Source of the DNA: Nocardia sp. alder85J
GTDB taxonomy: Bacteria > Actinomycetota > Actinomycetes > Mycobacteriales > Mycobacteriaceae
Reading direction: 5' to 3'
Assembly: GCF_020176955.2 (NCBI RefSeq)
Contig: NZ_JAIUCZ020000005.1
Span: 310,001-374,000, forward strand
Length of the DNA: 64,000 bases
How positions within the stretch are numbered: position 1 is the first letter of the stretch; every line of letters begins with the position of its first letter. This document shows positions 26,837-36,064 of the stretch, one piece after another. A program made the translations under genes and the position numbers. Below the pieces are notes generated by a model. It was not told the DNA's origin, made no database searches, and saw nothing but the letters and a program-made list of their open reading frames with translations.

Positions 26837-27532
26837 ATGGGCATCCCCGAGAGCGATGGCACACAGGTCGAGGTCGTGCGCGTGTTCACCGATGCGGCGG
26901 GCCGGTTCGGCAACCCGCTCGGCATCGCTCGCGCCGGTGATGTCGTCGATGTCGATCATCAGGCGCTGGCGGCCCGGGCCGGTTACAGCGAGACCGTGGT
27001 GGTCGAGGAGCCGATCGACGAGCGCGCCCGGATGCGCATCTACACCCCGACGCTGGAACTGCCCTTCGCCGGGCATCCGACGGTCGGCACCGCCTGGTGG
27101 CTGGTCGAGCGCGGCACCCCGGTGCGGGTGCTGGAGGTGCCGGCGGGCCCGGTCGAGGTCTCACCGCCCGACGGCGGGGTCACCTGGATCCGCGCCCGCG
27201 CGGACTGGGCGCCCGCCTTCGAATTCCACCAGTTCGACAGCCTCGACCTGCTGTCCACGCTGGACCCGGCCGATTTCCCGGCGGGCCAGCACTACGTCTG
27301 GGGCTGGACCGACGAGAGCCGCGGTGCCGTCCGCAGCCGGATGTTCGCGCCCGCCTTCGGAATCCAGGAGGACGAGGCCACCGGTGCCGCGGCCATCGCC
27401 CTCACCTCGAAGCTCCGCCGCAGCCTGCTCCTCACCCAGGGCTCCGGCTCCCAGCTGTTCACCGAGTGGGATTCCGACGGCTGGGTGCGCCTCGGCGGCC
27501 GGGTGGTCCTCGACCATCCGGTGGTGATCTGA
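26837..27532 (+). CDS. PhzF family isomerase/epimerase-like protein
   Basis: A 231-residue protein with PhzF landmarks: VFTDAAGRFGNPLGI (residues 16-30), ELPFAGHPTVGTA and the late EDEATGAAA. The catalytic Glu of PhzF in the segment after GNPLGI is not obvious here (YSETVVVEE holds a candidate). The protein is about 40-50 residues shorter than typical PhzF (about 278), so one of the two lobes is reduced. The substrate is unknown; most relatives are not involved in phenazine synthesis. It converges on the DUF5134 gene, with 10 nt between them. Confidence 0.8.
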   Translation: MGIPESDGTQVEVVRVFTDAAGRFGNPLGIARAGDVVDVDHQALAARAGYSETVVVEEPIDERARMRIYTPTLELPFAGHPTVGTAWWLVERGTPVRVLEVPAGPVEVSPPDGGVTWIRARADWAPAFEFHQFDSLDLLSTLDPADFPAGQHYVWGWTDESRGAVRSRMFAPAFGIQEDEATGAAAIALTSKLRRSLLLTQGSGSQLFTEWDSDGWVRLGGRVVLDHPVVI

Positions 27533-27542
27533 CACCGCACAC

Positions 27543-28154
27543 TCAACCCAGTGCGGCCGTGAGCAGCATGTAGGCGGTGCCCAGATCCATCACCAGGTGC
27601 GGCACGCCCGCCAGCGAACCGGCTGGGTGCGCAATGACGTGTCTCAGTAGGCGTCTCGTGCCCGGCAGCAACATCAGTAGCGCGTCGGCGAGGAACAGGA
27701 CCGCGAGCGCCGGCAGGGGCGCCACCGGGCCGCGGTGACCATGGTGATGGCCCGACATCGCGTACAGCATGGCCCCCGCCGCCAGCAGGTGGTAGCCGAA
27801 CACCACCGGGGCCGCCGGGCCGCGGGTGTGCCGCTCGGGCAACCGGACCGCCAGCAGCAGCGCGAAGACCGCCACCATCGCCGTGAGCACCGTCTGCGCG
27901 GCGGCCGACGCGGCGATCGGGAACATCAGCATCGCCACCATGACCAGGCACATCAGCAGATGCGCGGCATCCGACTCGTGGTCGCGCGGACGCGAAACCG
28001 GGTGCGCCACAGAGATTCCGGCGACCGGCGCCGGTGCGGCGGCCAGCCTGGTCAGGACCAGCCCCGCCGTGAGCACGAAAGCCGCCACCACCACCCACCG
28101 CGACCAGGCGAATTCACCCGCGAAAGCACCCACGCCCCACCACCTTCCGGCCAC
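27543..28154 (-). CDS. DUF5134 membrane protein
   Basis: A 203-residue polytopic protein with about six membrane helices. The second helix contains HESDAAHLLMCLVMVAMLMF, characteristic of DUF5134 and related to copper-associated or vitamin-K-epoxide-like membrane families. A His-rich loop (SGHHHGH) lies near residue 140. GTG 28154 was taken as the start; GTG a few codons later is also possible. The function is unknown; the His-rich loop suggests metal binding but is not proof. Confidence 0.75.
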   Translation of the reverse strand: MAGRWWGVGAFAGEFAWSRWVVVAAFVLTAGLVLTRLAAAPAPVAGISVAHPVSRPRDHESDAAHLLMCLVMVAMLMFPIAASAAAQTVLTAMVAVFALLLAVRLPERHTRGPAAPVVFGYHLLAAGAMLYAMSGHHHGHRGPVAPLPALAVLFLADALLMLLPGTRRLLRHVIAHPAGSLAGVPHLVMDLGTAYMLLTAALG

Positions 28155-28358
28155 CGAGCATCCGCGTGACCGACCGGCGTCACGATGGTCGCGACGATGC
28201 CCGGAACACGCCCTCGGCTTTCATGGTGACACCACCCCCCGACAGGAATTCCGCTTCCCGCCGCCCCTGTCGGCCACTGCGCTGCCCTTGCCGCACCAGG
28301 ACGCGCGCCGGCCCGCAACCCGCACGGGATTCCGGGCCGGAACGCGGCGACTCCGCGA
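28155..28358. other. gap between DUF5134 and aminotransferase genes
   Basis: CCGACAGG (28239-28246) and CCTGTCGG (28266-28273) form an 8-bp inverted repeat with a 19-nt loop that may end the minus-strand aminotransferase transcript. Otherwise I see nothing here. Confidence 0.35.
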
Positions 28359-29582
28359 TCAGCCCAGGGCGCGGGCGAAGGCGGCGGCCATCTCGGCGAT
28401 CTGTTCCTCACCGGCGACGAACGACGGCGAGATCTGCAAGGCGCCCTGACCGGCGGCGCGACCCGAAACTCCCTGTGCGCGCAGGGCCTTCACCATCGCG
28501 GGCCCCTCGGCCGGGTCGGCGAGCTGGACCGCGGCCACGGCGCCGAGGCCGCTGCGCACCTCGGACACCCGCCGATGCTCCACCAGCGGCGAGAAGTGTT
28601 CGTGCAGCAGCGATTCCAGGTTCTTGCTGGCATCGAGCAGATGCTCGCGCTCCACGATGTCGAGGTTGGCCAGCGCCGCCGCCGCGGCGCCGGCGTGACC
28701 GCCGTAGGTGTAGCCGTGCCGGAACCACACGCCGCCGGCGAAGAACGGCTCCGCCACGTGCGGGGCCGCGAACACCGCGCCCATCGGCAGATAACCGGAG
28801 GTCAGCCCCTTGGCCGTGGTCATCAGATCCGGCTCCAGCCCGAACCGGGTGGAGGCGAACCAGGAACCGCCGATGCGGCCGAATCCGGTCACCACCTCGT
28901 CGGCGACGAACAGGATGTCGTTGTCCCGGCACACCTTCCGCACCTCGGTCAGATACCCCTCCGGCGGCAGATAGACCCCGCCCGCGCCGATGATCGGCTC
29001 GCAGAAGAACGCCGCGATCCGATCGGCGCCGACCTCGCCGATCAGGTCGGACAGCGCCGCCGCCCGGTCCCAGTCGACGGTCCGGGCGGCGGGCATCAGC
29101 TCGCCGTACCCGTCGTGGTTGGCGGGGATGCCGGCCAGCGCCGTCCCCGCCACATGCATGCCGTGATAAGCCAGCCGCCGCCCCACCAGCAGCGTCTTCT
29201 CCGGACGGCCCTGCTCCACCCAGTAGCGCCGGGCCAGTTTGGCCGCGGTGTCGACGGAATCCGAACCGCCGGAGGTGAACATGATCTTGCTGCCCGGTAC
29301 CGGCGCCAGATCCGCCAGGCGCTGCGCGAGTTCCACAGTCGGCGGCGCGGTCAGATCGCCGAAGTTGGAGTAGTGCGCGAGCGTGGACAGCTGCGCGGCG
29401 ACCGCGTCGGCGATCTCCCGGCGGCCGTGGCCGACGTTGGTGAACCACAGGCCACCGGTGGCGTCCAGGTAGCGGTTACCCTCCGCATCCCAGACGTAGG
29501 CGCCCTCGCCACGGGCGACCACGAACGCTCCGTCCCGCTCCACCGCGCCCATGTCCGCGAACCCATGCCACAACGCACCCAC
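28359..29582 (-). CDS. class III aminotransferase
   Basis: A 407-residue PLP enzyme. The substrate-entry segment LDATGGLWFTNVGHG, the PLP-phosphate site FTSGGSDSVD, the Asp of DEVVTGFGR and the PLP lysine in TTAKGLTSGYLPMGA are all intact. The family transfers omega-amino groups (beta-alanine/pyruvate, putrescine or similar). The start GTG 29582 follows AAGAGGAGATCGATC. No pathway partner lies next to it, so the amino donor is unclear. It is downstream of the Pr6Pr gene on the same strand with 64 nt between. Confidence 0.88.
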   Translation of the reverse strand: MGALWHGFADMGAVERDGAFVVARGEGAYVWDAEGNRYLDATGGLWFTNVGHGRREIADAVAAQLSTLAHYSNFGDLTAPPTVELAQRLADLAPVPGSKIMFTSGGSDSVDTAAKLARRYWVEQGRPEKTLLVGRRLAYHGMHVAGTALAGIPANHDGYGELMPAARTVDWDRAAALSDLIGEVGADRIAAFFCEPIIGAGGVYLPPEGYLTEVRKVCRDNDILFVADEVVTGFGRIGGSWFASTRFGLEPDLMTTAKGLTSGYLPMGAVFAAPHVAEPFFAGGVWFRHGYTYGGHAGAAAAALANLDIVEREHLLDASKNLESLLHEHFSPLVEHRRVSEVRSGLGAVAAVQLADPAEGPAMVKALRAQGVSGRAAGQGALQISPSFVAGEEQIAEMAAAFARALG

Positions 29583-29646
29583 GATCGATCTCCTCTTGGT
29601 ATCCCGGTATTCCGGTGTCGACTCGCCGCGCCGCACCCGGCCGCGA

Positions 29647-31320
29647 CTATCGCGGCGCCGGACCGTGCAGCCGGGCGGCGAGGTCACCGAGGGCGACGAC
29701 GGCGACCGCCAGCAGCGAGAATACGCCGACCAGCACGATCAGGCCGAGCGACATCGACAGGTAGCCCTGGTGCACCGGATTCAGGAACGGATACGGGTAC
29801 CAGTCCACCACCAGCCCGCGCAGCAGCGAATACGCCCCGTACGCGACCGGATACAGCAACCACGCCGCCACCAGCCGCACGGTCAGCCGCAATGCCACCG
29901 GGACCACCACCCAGTCCAGCAGCAGCACGATCGGCATCGCCCGGTGCAGCACGTCGTTCACCCAGGGATAGTGGTCGGCGGTCTCCAGATGCGCCAGCAG
30001 CACCGCGTACACGATGCCGGTGATGAGCAGATACAGCGTCACCGCGCCGCGCACCCGCTGCCAGATCCGCCCCCGCGGATCGAACAGGCCACCGGCCAGC
30101 AACACCACCGCCGCCACGATGTTCGACTGGATGGTGAAGTAGCTGTAGTGGTCCGCCTGCGGCTGCCCGGACAGATGCGTCCCGCTCCACGCCAGCGCCA
30201 CCACGCCGAGGACAGCGAACCCGATCCGCAGCAACCGAACCCATCCGGGCGTGGGACCGGCACCGTCCATCTCCGGATCGTCGCACACCACGGCCTCGAG
30301 CACGGCCGTGTCGGCCGGACCGCGCGCCGGCCGCACCAGTCCGCCCCCGCGCGTGGTCCGGGCCCCCGAACCGACCTCGGCCGGTCCGGCCGGACGGCCC
30401 GCGACCGCGGCATCCCACCCTCCGGACTGCCCGGCCCCGGTCCCACCGGCAGTGGTCCCCGCGCCGCTGTCGCCCCCCGCCGATGCGGTGAGCTCGCTCA
30501 CGGCGTGCACCGGCATCGCGGCCCGCGCCCCGGCGGAACCGTCCACGACCGCACCCACCGCCGACCGCTCCCCCACCCGGTCCTCGACCGGACCGGCCAC
30601 GGCCGCGCCCGCCACAGACCGCTCCGCCGCCCGGGCTTCGACCGGATCATCCAGGGCCGCCCCGATCGCCGACCACTCCGCCACCATCGCCTGATCCTCT
30701 GCGGACATGCCGTCGGTGGCTTCGCGCATATTCGCGAGCGTGTCGCGCAGGACCTCGGCGAACATGTCCACCTCGTCGTCCGTGTCCGACGCGGTCCCGA
30801 GCGATCCGAGACGACCGGCCACCGACCGGACCCCGTCGTGCGCGCCGGATACGGCCAGCGCCGAGGCCCCGCCTGGCGCGGGCCACGTCGTGTCGACCGG
30901 CGAGAGGGCGGTGCCGGCCACCTGCCACAGCGGTGTGTTCGGCGCGGGCCCATCCAGGCCCGGCCTCCCACCGGTGGCCTCGACCGTCGCGACAGCCGGA
31001 CCGGCGTCCGGCGCACCCTGTCCCAGCCGGTGGGCGATCGCGGGGAATGCCGGGAAAGCGGACGGCGTCCCGGGCGGGTTTCCGGTGACGGGGAGCCCGG
31101 GTACGCCTGCGGCCGGCTCGCCGTCCGGTGCCGGTGAGGCGAGTCCGATTGGGGCCGTGCGTGGTTCGGGCACCGGGACGGTGGCCGGGGGCGGCGGGCC
31201 GGTCCGCCGGGTGGGCCGGTCCGGCCGGTCCCGGTCCGTGGTGCGGGCGACCGAGGCGCGGATGAGCGCGACGACGCCCAGCACCGCCACGAGCAATCGC
31301 ACAGCGCGCGGCGAGGCCAT
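29647..31320 (-). CDS. Pr6Pr family membrane protein with a long N-terminal insert
   Basis: A 557-residue protein. The C-terminal 200 residues are a standard Pr6Pr (FAR-17a/AIG1-like) six-helix domain with YFTIQSNIVAAVV, LITGIVYAVLL, DVLHRAMPIVLLLDW and LLRGLVVDWYPYPF. In front lies one short hydrophobic helix (residues 6-20, VRLLVAVLGVVALIR), then about 335 residues of disordered Pro/Ala/Gly/Asp-rich sequence. Typical Pr6Pr proteins are about 210 residues, so the front is an extension. The start codon overlaps the stop of a 58-residue gene (TGATG). The function of Pr6Pr proteins is unknown. Confidence 0.75.
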   Translation of the reverse strand: MASPRAVRLLVAVLGVVALIRASVARTTDRDRPDRPTRRTGPPPPATVPVPEPRTAPIGLASPAPDGEPAAGVPGLPVTGNPPGTPSAFPAFPAIAHRLGQGAPDAGPAVATVEATGGRPGLDGPAPNTPLWQVAGTALSPVDTTWPAPGGASALAVSGAHDGVRSVAGRLGSLGTASDTDDEVDMFAEVLRDTLANMREATDGMSAEDQAMVAEWSAIGAALDDPVEARAAERSVAGAAVAGPVEDRVGERSAVGAVVDGSAGARAAMPVHAVSELTASAGGDSGAGTTAGGTGAGQSGGWDAAVAGRPAGPAEVGSGARTTRGGGLVRPARGPADTAVLEAVVCDDPEMDGAGPTPGWVRLLRIGFAVLGVVALAWSGTHLSGQPQADHYSYFTIQSNIVAAVVLLAGGLFDPRGRIWQRVRGAVTLYLLITGIVYAVLLAHLETADHYPWVNDVLHRAMPIVLLLDWVVVPVALRLTVRLVAAWLLYPVAYGAYSLLRGLVVDWYPYPFLNPVHQGYLSMSLGLIVLVGVFSLLAVAVVALGDLAARLHGPAPR

Positions 31321-31496
31321 CAGGCGGCCGACTCGCGGTGCCCGAATCGGGTGCGCCCGGTCAGGCGATGCATCGCCGAGGCAGCCGGTTCCGCGAGCGT
31401 CCGGGCCTGGGTGAGAATCAGCGACACGATACCCAGCAAAAGTGAGGCAACTCTGAGTAGACGGATCCAGAACGGGGTTCCTTTGCCAGCGGTCAT
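31320..31496 (-). CDS. 58-residue single-helix protein upstream of the Pr6Pr gene
   Basis: It starts at ATG 31496 (MTAGKGTPFWIRLLRVASL) and its TGA overlaps the Pr6Pr ATG, implying coupling. The segment FWIRLLRVASLLLGIVSL closely matches the first helix of the Pr6Pr domain (GWVRLLRIGFAVLGVVAL) and the N-terminal helix of the downstream protein. Codon third positions are more A/T-rich than in neighbours. It could be a detached first helix of a Pr6Pr gene or a real small membrane protein. Confidence 0.5.
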   Translation of the reverse strand: MTAGKGTPFWIRLLRVASLLLGIVSLILTQARTLAEPAASAMHRLTGRTRFGHRESAA

Positions 31497-31607
31497 GCGA
31501 AAAATCGTCACATATCGCCTGCACCGCGACGAGGCTCTCGCCGGGATAGCAACCGTTCGGTAACCGCAGTAGCCGACCGCCGTCCGTCACCCCGCATCAC
31601 GATTCGC

Positions 31608-31613
31608 TACCCT
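31608..31613 (+). promoter_or_regulatory. -10 element of hrpA, near-leaderless
   Basis: TACCCT ends 10 nt before ATG 31624, and the bases between (GAACAGTGCA) hold no Shine-Dalgarno sequence. The mRNA should therefore have a leader of only a few bases. Confidence 0.5.
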
Positions 31614-31623
31614 GAACAGTGCA

Positions 31624-34600
31624 ATGACCAGGACCGCCGCCATTCCCCGCGAGCTGCGCACCCGCCTGGCCGATCTCTCGATCCGCGACGAACACCGGTT
31701 GCGCCAGCGGCTCGACCAGGCCCGCGGCAATCTCGACGATCTCGAGGCCGAGATCACGGCCGCCGAAGGCCGGATCCGGGCCCGCCGCGCGGCGGTGCCC
31801 GCGATCCGCTATCCCGAACAGTTACCGGTGTCCGCCCGCCGCGACGACATCGCCGCGGCCGTCGCCGCGCATCAGGTCGTGGTGATCGCGGGTGAGACCG
31901 GCTCCGGCAAGACCACGCAGATCCCCAAGATCTGCCTGGAGCTGGGTCGCGGAATCCGCGGTGTCATCGGCCACACCCAGCCGCGGCGGCTGGCCGCGCG
32001 CACCGTCGCCGAACGCATCGCCGAGGAACTCGGCACCGAACTCGGTGACGTGGTCGGCTATTCGGTGCGATTCACCGATCAGGTGTCGGACCGGACGCTG
32101 GTGAAGCTGATGACCGACGGCATCCTGCTCGCCGAGATCCAGCGCGACCGGATGCTGCGCCGCTACGACACCATCATCATCGACGAGGCGCACGAGCGCA
32201 GCCTCAATATCGACTTCCTGCTCGGCTACCTGAAGCAGTTGCTGCCGAAGCGGCCCGATCTGAAGGTGATCATCACCTCGGCGACCATCGATCCCGAACT
32301 GTTCGCCCGGCATTTCGCCGCCGCCGACGGCACGCCCGCGCCGATCGTCGAGGTATCCGGCCGCTCGTATCCGGTGGAGATCCGCTATCGGCCACTGGCC
32401 CTGGAGGTTTCGGCCCGCTCCGACGAGGAGGACGAGGACGATCCGCGGGTGGTGGACCGCGATCCGGTCGACGCCATCGGCGACGCCGTCACCGAACTGC
32501 TCGCCGAGGGCGACGGCGACGTGCTGGTGTTCCTGTCCGGTGAGCGCGAGATCCGGGACACCGCAGACGCATTGCGGGATCTGCGGCTGCCGCGCACGGA
32601 GGTCGTGCCGCTGTACGCGCGGTTGTCGGCCGCCGAACAGCACCGGGTCTTCGAGCCGCACACCGGCCGTCGCGTGGTGCTGGCCACCAACGTGGCCGAG
32701 ACCTCGCTGACGGTGCCGGGCATCCGCTACGTGGTGGATCCGGGAAGCGCTCGTATCTCCCGGTATTCGATGCGTACCAAGGTGCAGCGCCTGCCGATCG
32801 AGCCGATCTCGCAGGCGTCGGCGCGCCAGCGGTCCGGCCGCTGCGGCCGTGTCGCCGACGGCATCTGCGTCCGGCTATACTCCGAGGACGATTTCGACTC
32901 GCGCCCGGCCTTCACCGAACCGGAGATCCTGCGCACCAACCTGGCCGCGGTGATCCTCCAGATGACGGCGCTGGGCCTGGGCGATATCGAGAACTTCCCG
33001 TTCGTGGAGCCGCCGGACCGCCGTGCCATCCGCGACGGCATCGGACTGCTCGAGGAGTTGGGCGCACTGGGCCGCGCCGACGCCGCCGACCGGGAACCGG
33101 CAGGCGAGCTGTCGCTGACCGCCGTGGGCCGCGAGATGTCGCAGCTGCCGGTCGATCCGCGGATGGCGCGCATGCTGGTGGAGGCCAACCGCAACGGCTG
33201 CCTGGCCGAGGTCCTGGTGATCGTGGCGGCGCTGTCGATCCAGGACGTCCGCGAACGCCCGGCCGAATTCCAGCAGGCCGCCGACACCAAACACGCCCGC
33301 TTCCTCGTCGAGGGTTCGGACTTCCTCGCCCACCTGCGGCTGTGGGACTACCTGACCGAGCAGCGGAAGGCGCTGTCGTCCAACCAGTTCCGCCGCATGT
33401 GCCGGGACGAGTTCCTGCACTACCTGCGGATCCGGGAATGGCAGGACCTCCAGGGGCAGTTGCGCACCATCACCCGCGGGCTCGGCTGGACGACGGAGCG
33501 CACCGGCGGGTCCGATCGGGACGGCGGCAGCGACCGCGACAGCGATGCGGGGCAGTCGCAGTCCAGCGGCTCCGGGGAACGGCACTCCGGCGGCTCGGAT
33601 CAACCGCGGTCCAGCGGCTCCGGCAGACGGCGATCCGGCGATACCCGGTCCGGTGGTCCCGATCGATCGCACTCGGGTGGCGCTGGGCAACGGCGGTCCG
33701 ACGGGACACAGTCCGGCGGCACCGGGCCAGGACACTCCGGCGGCGGGCAGCGGGAATCCGAGGGTGGACAACGGCAGTCCGGCGGTTCCGGACAGCGGCT
33801 GCGTGCCGGGAATCCGCACTCCGGCGGCGCGGGGCAACAGCGATCCGGGCGCGGTGGGCAGCAGCTTGCCGGTCGTTCCGGGCAGCCGGATTCCGGGCGC
33901 GGTCCGGCAGCCGAAACCGTCACGACGGGAACGGATTCCGACGGGCTACCGTGGGATCTCGGGAACATCCATCAGTCGCTGCTGGCGGGCATGCTGTCGC
34001 ACATCGGGTTGCGGGAGGCCGAGACCCGGGAGTTCCTCGGGGCGCGCGGGGCGAAGTTCATGATCTTCCCCGGATCGGCGCTGGCCAAGAAACCGCCGCG
34101 GTGGGTGATGGCGGCCGAGCTGGTGGAGACTTCGCGGCTGTGGGGCCGGATGGCCGGGCGCATCGAACCCGAGTGGGCCGAGCGGCTCGCCGGTGATCTG
34201 GTGAAACGCACCTACTCCGAACCACATTGGTCGAGCAAGCGCGGTGCGGCGATGGCCTACGAGCGGGTGACGCTGTACGGGATTGCGCTGGCCGCGCAAC
34301 GCCGGGTCGATTTCGGCCGCATCGATGCCGAGCTGTCCCGGGAACTGTTCATCCGGCATGCCCTGGTCCAGGGCGAATGGCAGACCAGGCACGAGTTCTT
34401 CCAGCGCAACCGGGATCTGCTCGAGGATGTCGCCGATCTGGAGAACCGGGCCCGCCGCCGCGACATCCTCGTCGACGACCAGGTGCTGTTCGACTTCTAC
34501 GATCGGCGGCTGCCCGCCGACATCGTCTCGGTGCGGCACTTCGACACCTGGTGGCGCAGGGCACAGCGCAAAGACCCTGCACTGCTGGACTTCTCGGCGT

Positions 34601-36027
34601 CGACGGTGGTCAACGAGAACGCCGCGGTGCTGGATCCGACCGCGTTCCCGGACAGCTGGCGCCAGGGCGAGCTGACCTTCCCGCTCACCTACCAGTTCGA
34701 GCCCGGCCAGGCCGATGACGGTGTGACGGTGCATATTCCGGTGGCGCAGCTGGCGCATGTACGCGCGGTCGGCTTCGACTGGCTGGTGCCGGGGATGCGC
34801 GAGGAGCTGGCGGCGGCGCTGATCAAGACGCTGCCGAAACACCTGCGGCGCAGCGTGGTTCCGGCTCCAGACTTCGCGCGGGCGGCGCTGGCCCGGCTCA
34901 CCCCGCGCGCGGAGCCGCTGCGGACCGGGCTGGCCCGGGAACTGTCGCAGTTGGGCGCGATCACCATCACACCGGCCGAACTGGATCCGGCGGGACTGCC
35001 GGACCATCTGCGCGTCACCTTCGCCGCGACCACGCCCGACGGCACGATCGTGGACCGTGACAAGAGCCTCGCCACCCTGAAAACCCGTCTCTCCGACCAG
35101 GTGTCGAAGTCGGTGGCGCGCGCGACACGGGCGTCCGAACGGGCGCCGGCGGTGGCGTGGACCTCGGAATCACTGGGCACCCTGCCGCCGACGGTGCAGC
35201 GGGAGGTGGGCGGTCAGACCATCACCGGATATCCGGCGCTGGTGCCCGAGGGCGACGGCGTGGCCGTGCGAGTGCTGGCGTCGCCCGCCCGCCAGGCTGC
35301 CGCCATGCGGGCCGGCACCCGGGCGCTGGTGCTGCGGGAGCTGCCCGCCTCCGCGCGCGCCGCCACCGCGGGGCTGGCGCCGGCGGATCGGCTGGCGCTG
35401 AGCCAGAATCCGTACGGTTCGCTGGACGCGCTGATCGAGGACGTCCGGGCGTGCGCCGCCGACGAGCTGATCGCCGCCCACGGCGGGCCGGTGCGCAGCC
35501 CGGAGCAGTTCCGCGCGCTGGTGGAACGGATCCGGCCGGAATTCGGCGCCGCCGTCGCCCGGATCGTGCGACTGGTGGTGCCGGTGCTCGCCGAGGCACA
35601 CCGCGTCCGCGCGGCGCTGTCCGGCGCCACGGATCGCGATATCGCCGAGGATGTCCGGCAACAGTTGGACGAGCTCGTATTCCCCGGCTTCGTCAGCGAA
35701 TTCGGCAGTACCCGGCTGCGGGAACTGCCGCGTTACCTCCAGGGCGCGGCGGCACGGCTGACGGCCCTGCCCGGCTCGGCGAACCGCGATCGGCAGGGCG
35801 TGGCCGAACTCGACCGCGCGCTGGACGCCTATCAGCGCCTGCTCGACGCGCTCCCGGAGGCCCGCCGCACCGGCCGCGACGTCACCGAGATCTGGTGGAT
35901 GATCGAGGAATTGCGGGTCGGCCTGTTCGCCCAGCAGCTCGGCACGCCGTATCCGGTGTCCGCCAAGCGAATCGAGAAGGCCGTCGCGGCGGTCCGCACC
36001 GCGCCGCCGAGCCGCCCCGCGCGCTGA
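31624..36027 (+). CDS. hrpA: ATP-dependent RNA helicase HrpA (DEAH box)
   Basis: A 1,467-residue DEAH-box helicase. Walker A is GETGSGKTTQIPK near residue 90, DEAH near 187, SAT in TSATID, and motif VI QRSGRCGR. Helicase-associated and OB-fold domains, then the long DUF3418-type C-terminus of HrpA, follow. The protein unwinds RNA and in E. coli rescues stalled or collided ribosomes. Residues about 620-770 are an odd insert rich in Gly, Ser, Gln and Arg, made of degenerate 8-residue repeats, placed between the helicase core and the C-terminal half; it is absent from ordinary HrpA. The surrounding reading frame is unbroken. Confidence 0.93.
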   Translation: MTRTAAIPRELRTRLADLSIRDEHRLRQRLDQARGNLDDLEAEITAAEGRIRARRAAVPAIRYPEQLPVSARRDDIAAAVAAHQVVVIAGETGSGKTTQIPKICLELGRGIRGVIGHTQPRRLAARTVAERIAEELGTELGDVVGYSVRFTDQVSDRTLVKLMTDGILLAEIQRDRMLRRYDTIIIDEAHERSLNIDFLLGYLKQLLPKRPDLKVIITSATIDPELFARHFAAADGTPAPIVEVSGRSYPVEIRYRPLALEVSARSDEEDEDDPRVVDRDPVDAIGDAVTELLAEGDGDVLVFLSGEREIRDTADALRDLRLPRTEVVPLYARLSAAEQHRVFEPHTGRRVVLATNVAETSLTVPGIRYVVDPGSARISRYSMRTKVQRLPIEPISQASARQRSGRCGRVADGICVRLYSEDDFDSRPAFTEPEILRTNLAAVILQMTALGLGDIENFPFVEPPDRRAIRDGIGLLEELGALGRADAADREPAGELSLTAVGREMSQLPVDPRMARMLVEANRNGCLAEVLVIVAALSIQDVRERPAEFQQAADTKHARFLVEGSDFLAHLRLWDYLTEQRKALSSNQFRRMCRDEFLHYLRIREWQDLQGQLRTITRGLGWTTERTGGSDRDGGSDRDSDAGQSQSSGSGERHSGGSDQPRSSGSGRRRSGDTRSGGPDRSHSGGAGQRRSDGTQSGGTGPGHSGGGQRESEGGQRQSGGSGQRLRAGNPHSGGAGQQRSGRGGQQLAGRSGQPDSGRGPAAETVTTGTDSDGLPWDLGNIHQSLLAGMLSHIGLREAETREFLGARGAKFMIFPGSALAKKPPRWVMAAELVETSRLWGRMAGRIEPEWAERLAGDLVKRTYSEPHWSSKRGAAMAYERVTLYGIALAAQRRVDFGRIDAELSRELFIRHALVQGEWQTRHEFFQRNRDLLEDVADLENRARRRDILVDDQVLFDFYDRRLPADIVSVRHFDTWWRRAQRKDPALLDFSASTVVNENAAVLDPTAFPDSWRQGELTFPLTYQFEPGQADDGVTVHIPVAQLAHVRAVGFDWLVPGMREELAAALIKTLPKHLRRSVVPAPDFARAALARLTPRAEPLRTGLARELSQLGAITITPAELDPAGLPDHLRVTFAATTPDGTIVDRDKSLATLKTRLSDQVSKSVARATRASERAPAVAWTSESLGTLPPTVQREVGGQTITGYPALVPEGDGVAVRVLASPARQAAAMRAGTRALVLRELPASARAATAGLAPADRLALSQNPYGSLDALIEDVRACAADELIAAHGGPVRSPEQFRALVERIRPEFGAAVARIVRLVVPVLAEAHRVRAALSGATDRDIAEDVRQQLDELVFPGFVSEFGSTRLRELPRYLQGAAARLTALPGSANRDRQGVAELDRALDAYQRLLDALPEARRTGRDVTEIWWMIEELRVGLFAQQLGTPYPVSAKRIEKAVAAVRTAPPSRPAR
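33505..33930 (+). repeat. degenerate 24-nt in-frame repeats inside hrpA
   Basis: About 15 units around the motif CAC/CAG-TCC-GGC-GGC (HSGG, QSGG, RSGG) alternate with GQR/GQQR elements. They encode a flexible, charged Gly/Ser/Gln/Arg linker. The unit length is a multiple of three, so expansion has kept the frame. Not a CRISPR: there are no spacers of constant length and the units diverge. Confidence 0.75.
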
Positions 36028-36064
36028 CCGGCTCCGCAATCCCGGAACCGGCCGCACGCCCGGC

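Noticed and set aside
33505..33930. Possible CRISPR-like repeats in hrpA
   Set aside because: Units are degenerate, in frame, without constant spacers; they encode a linker and no cas genes are nearby.
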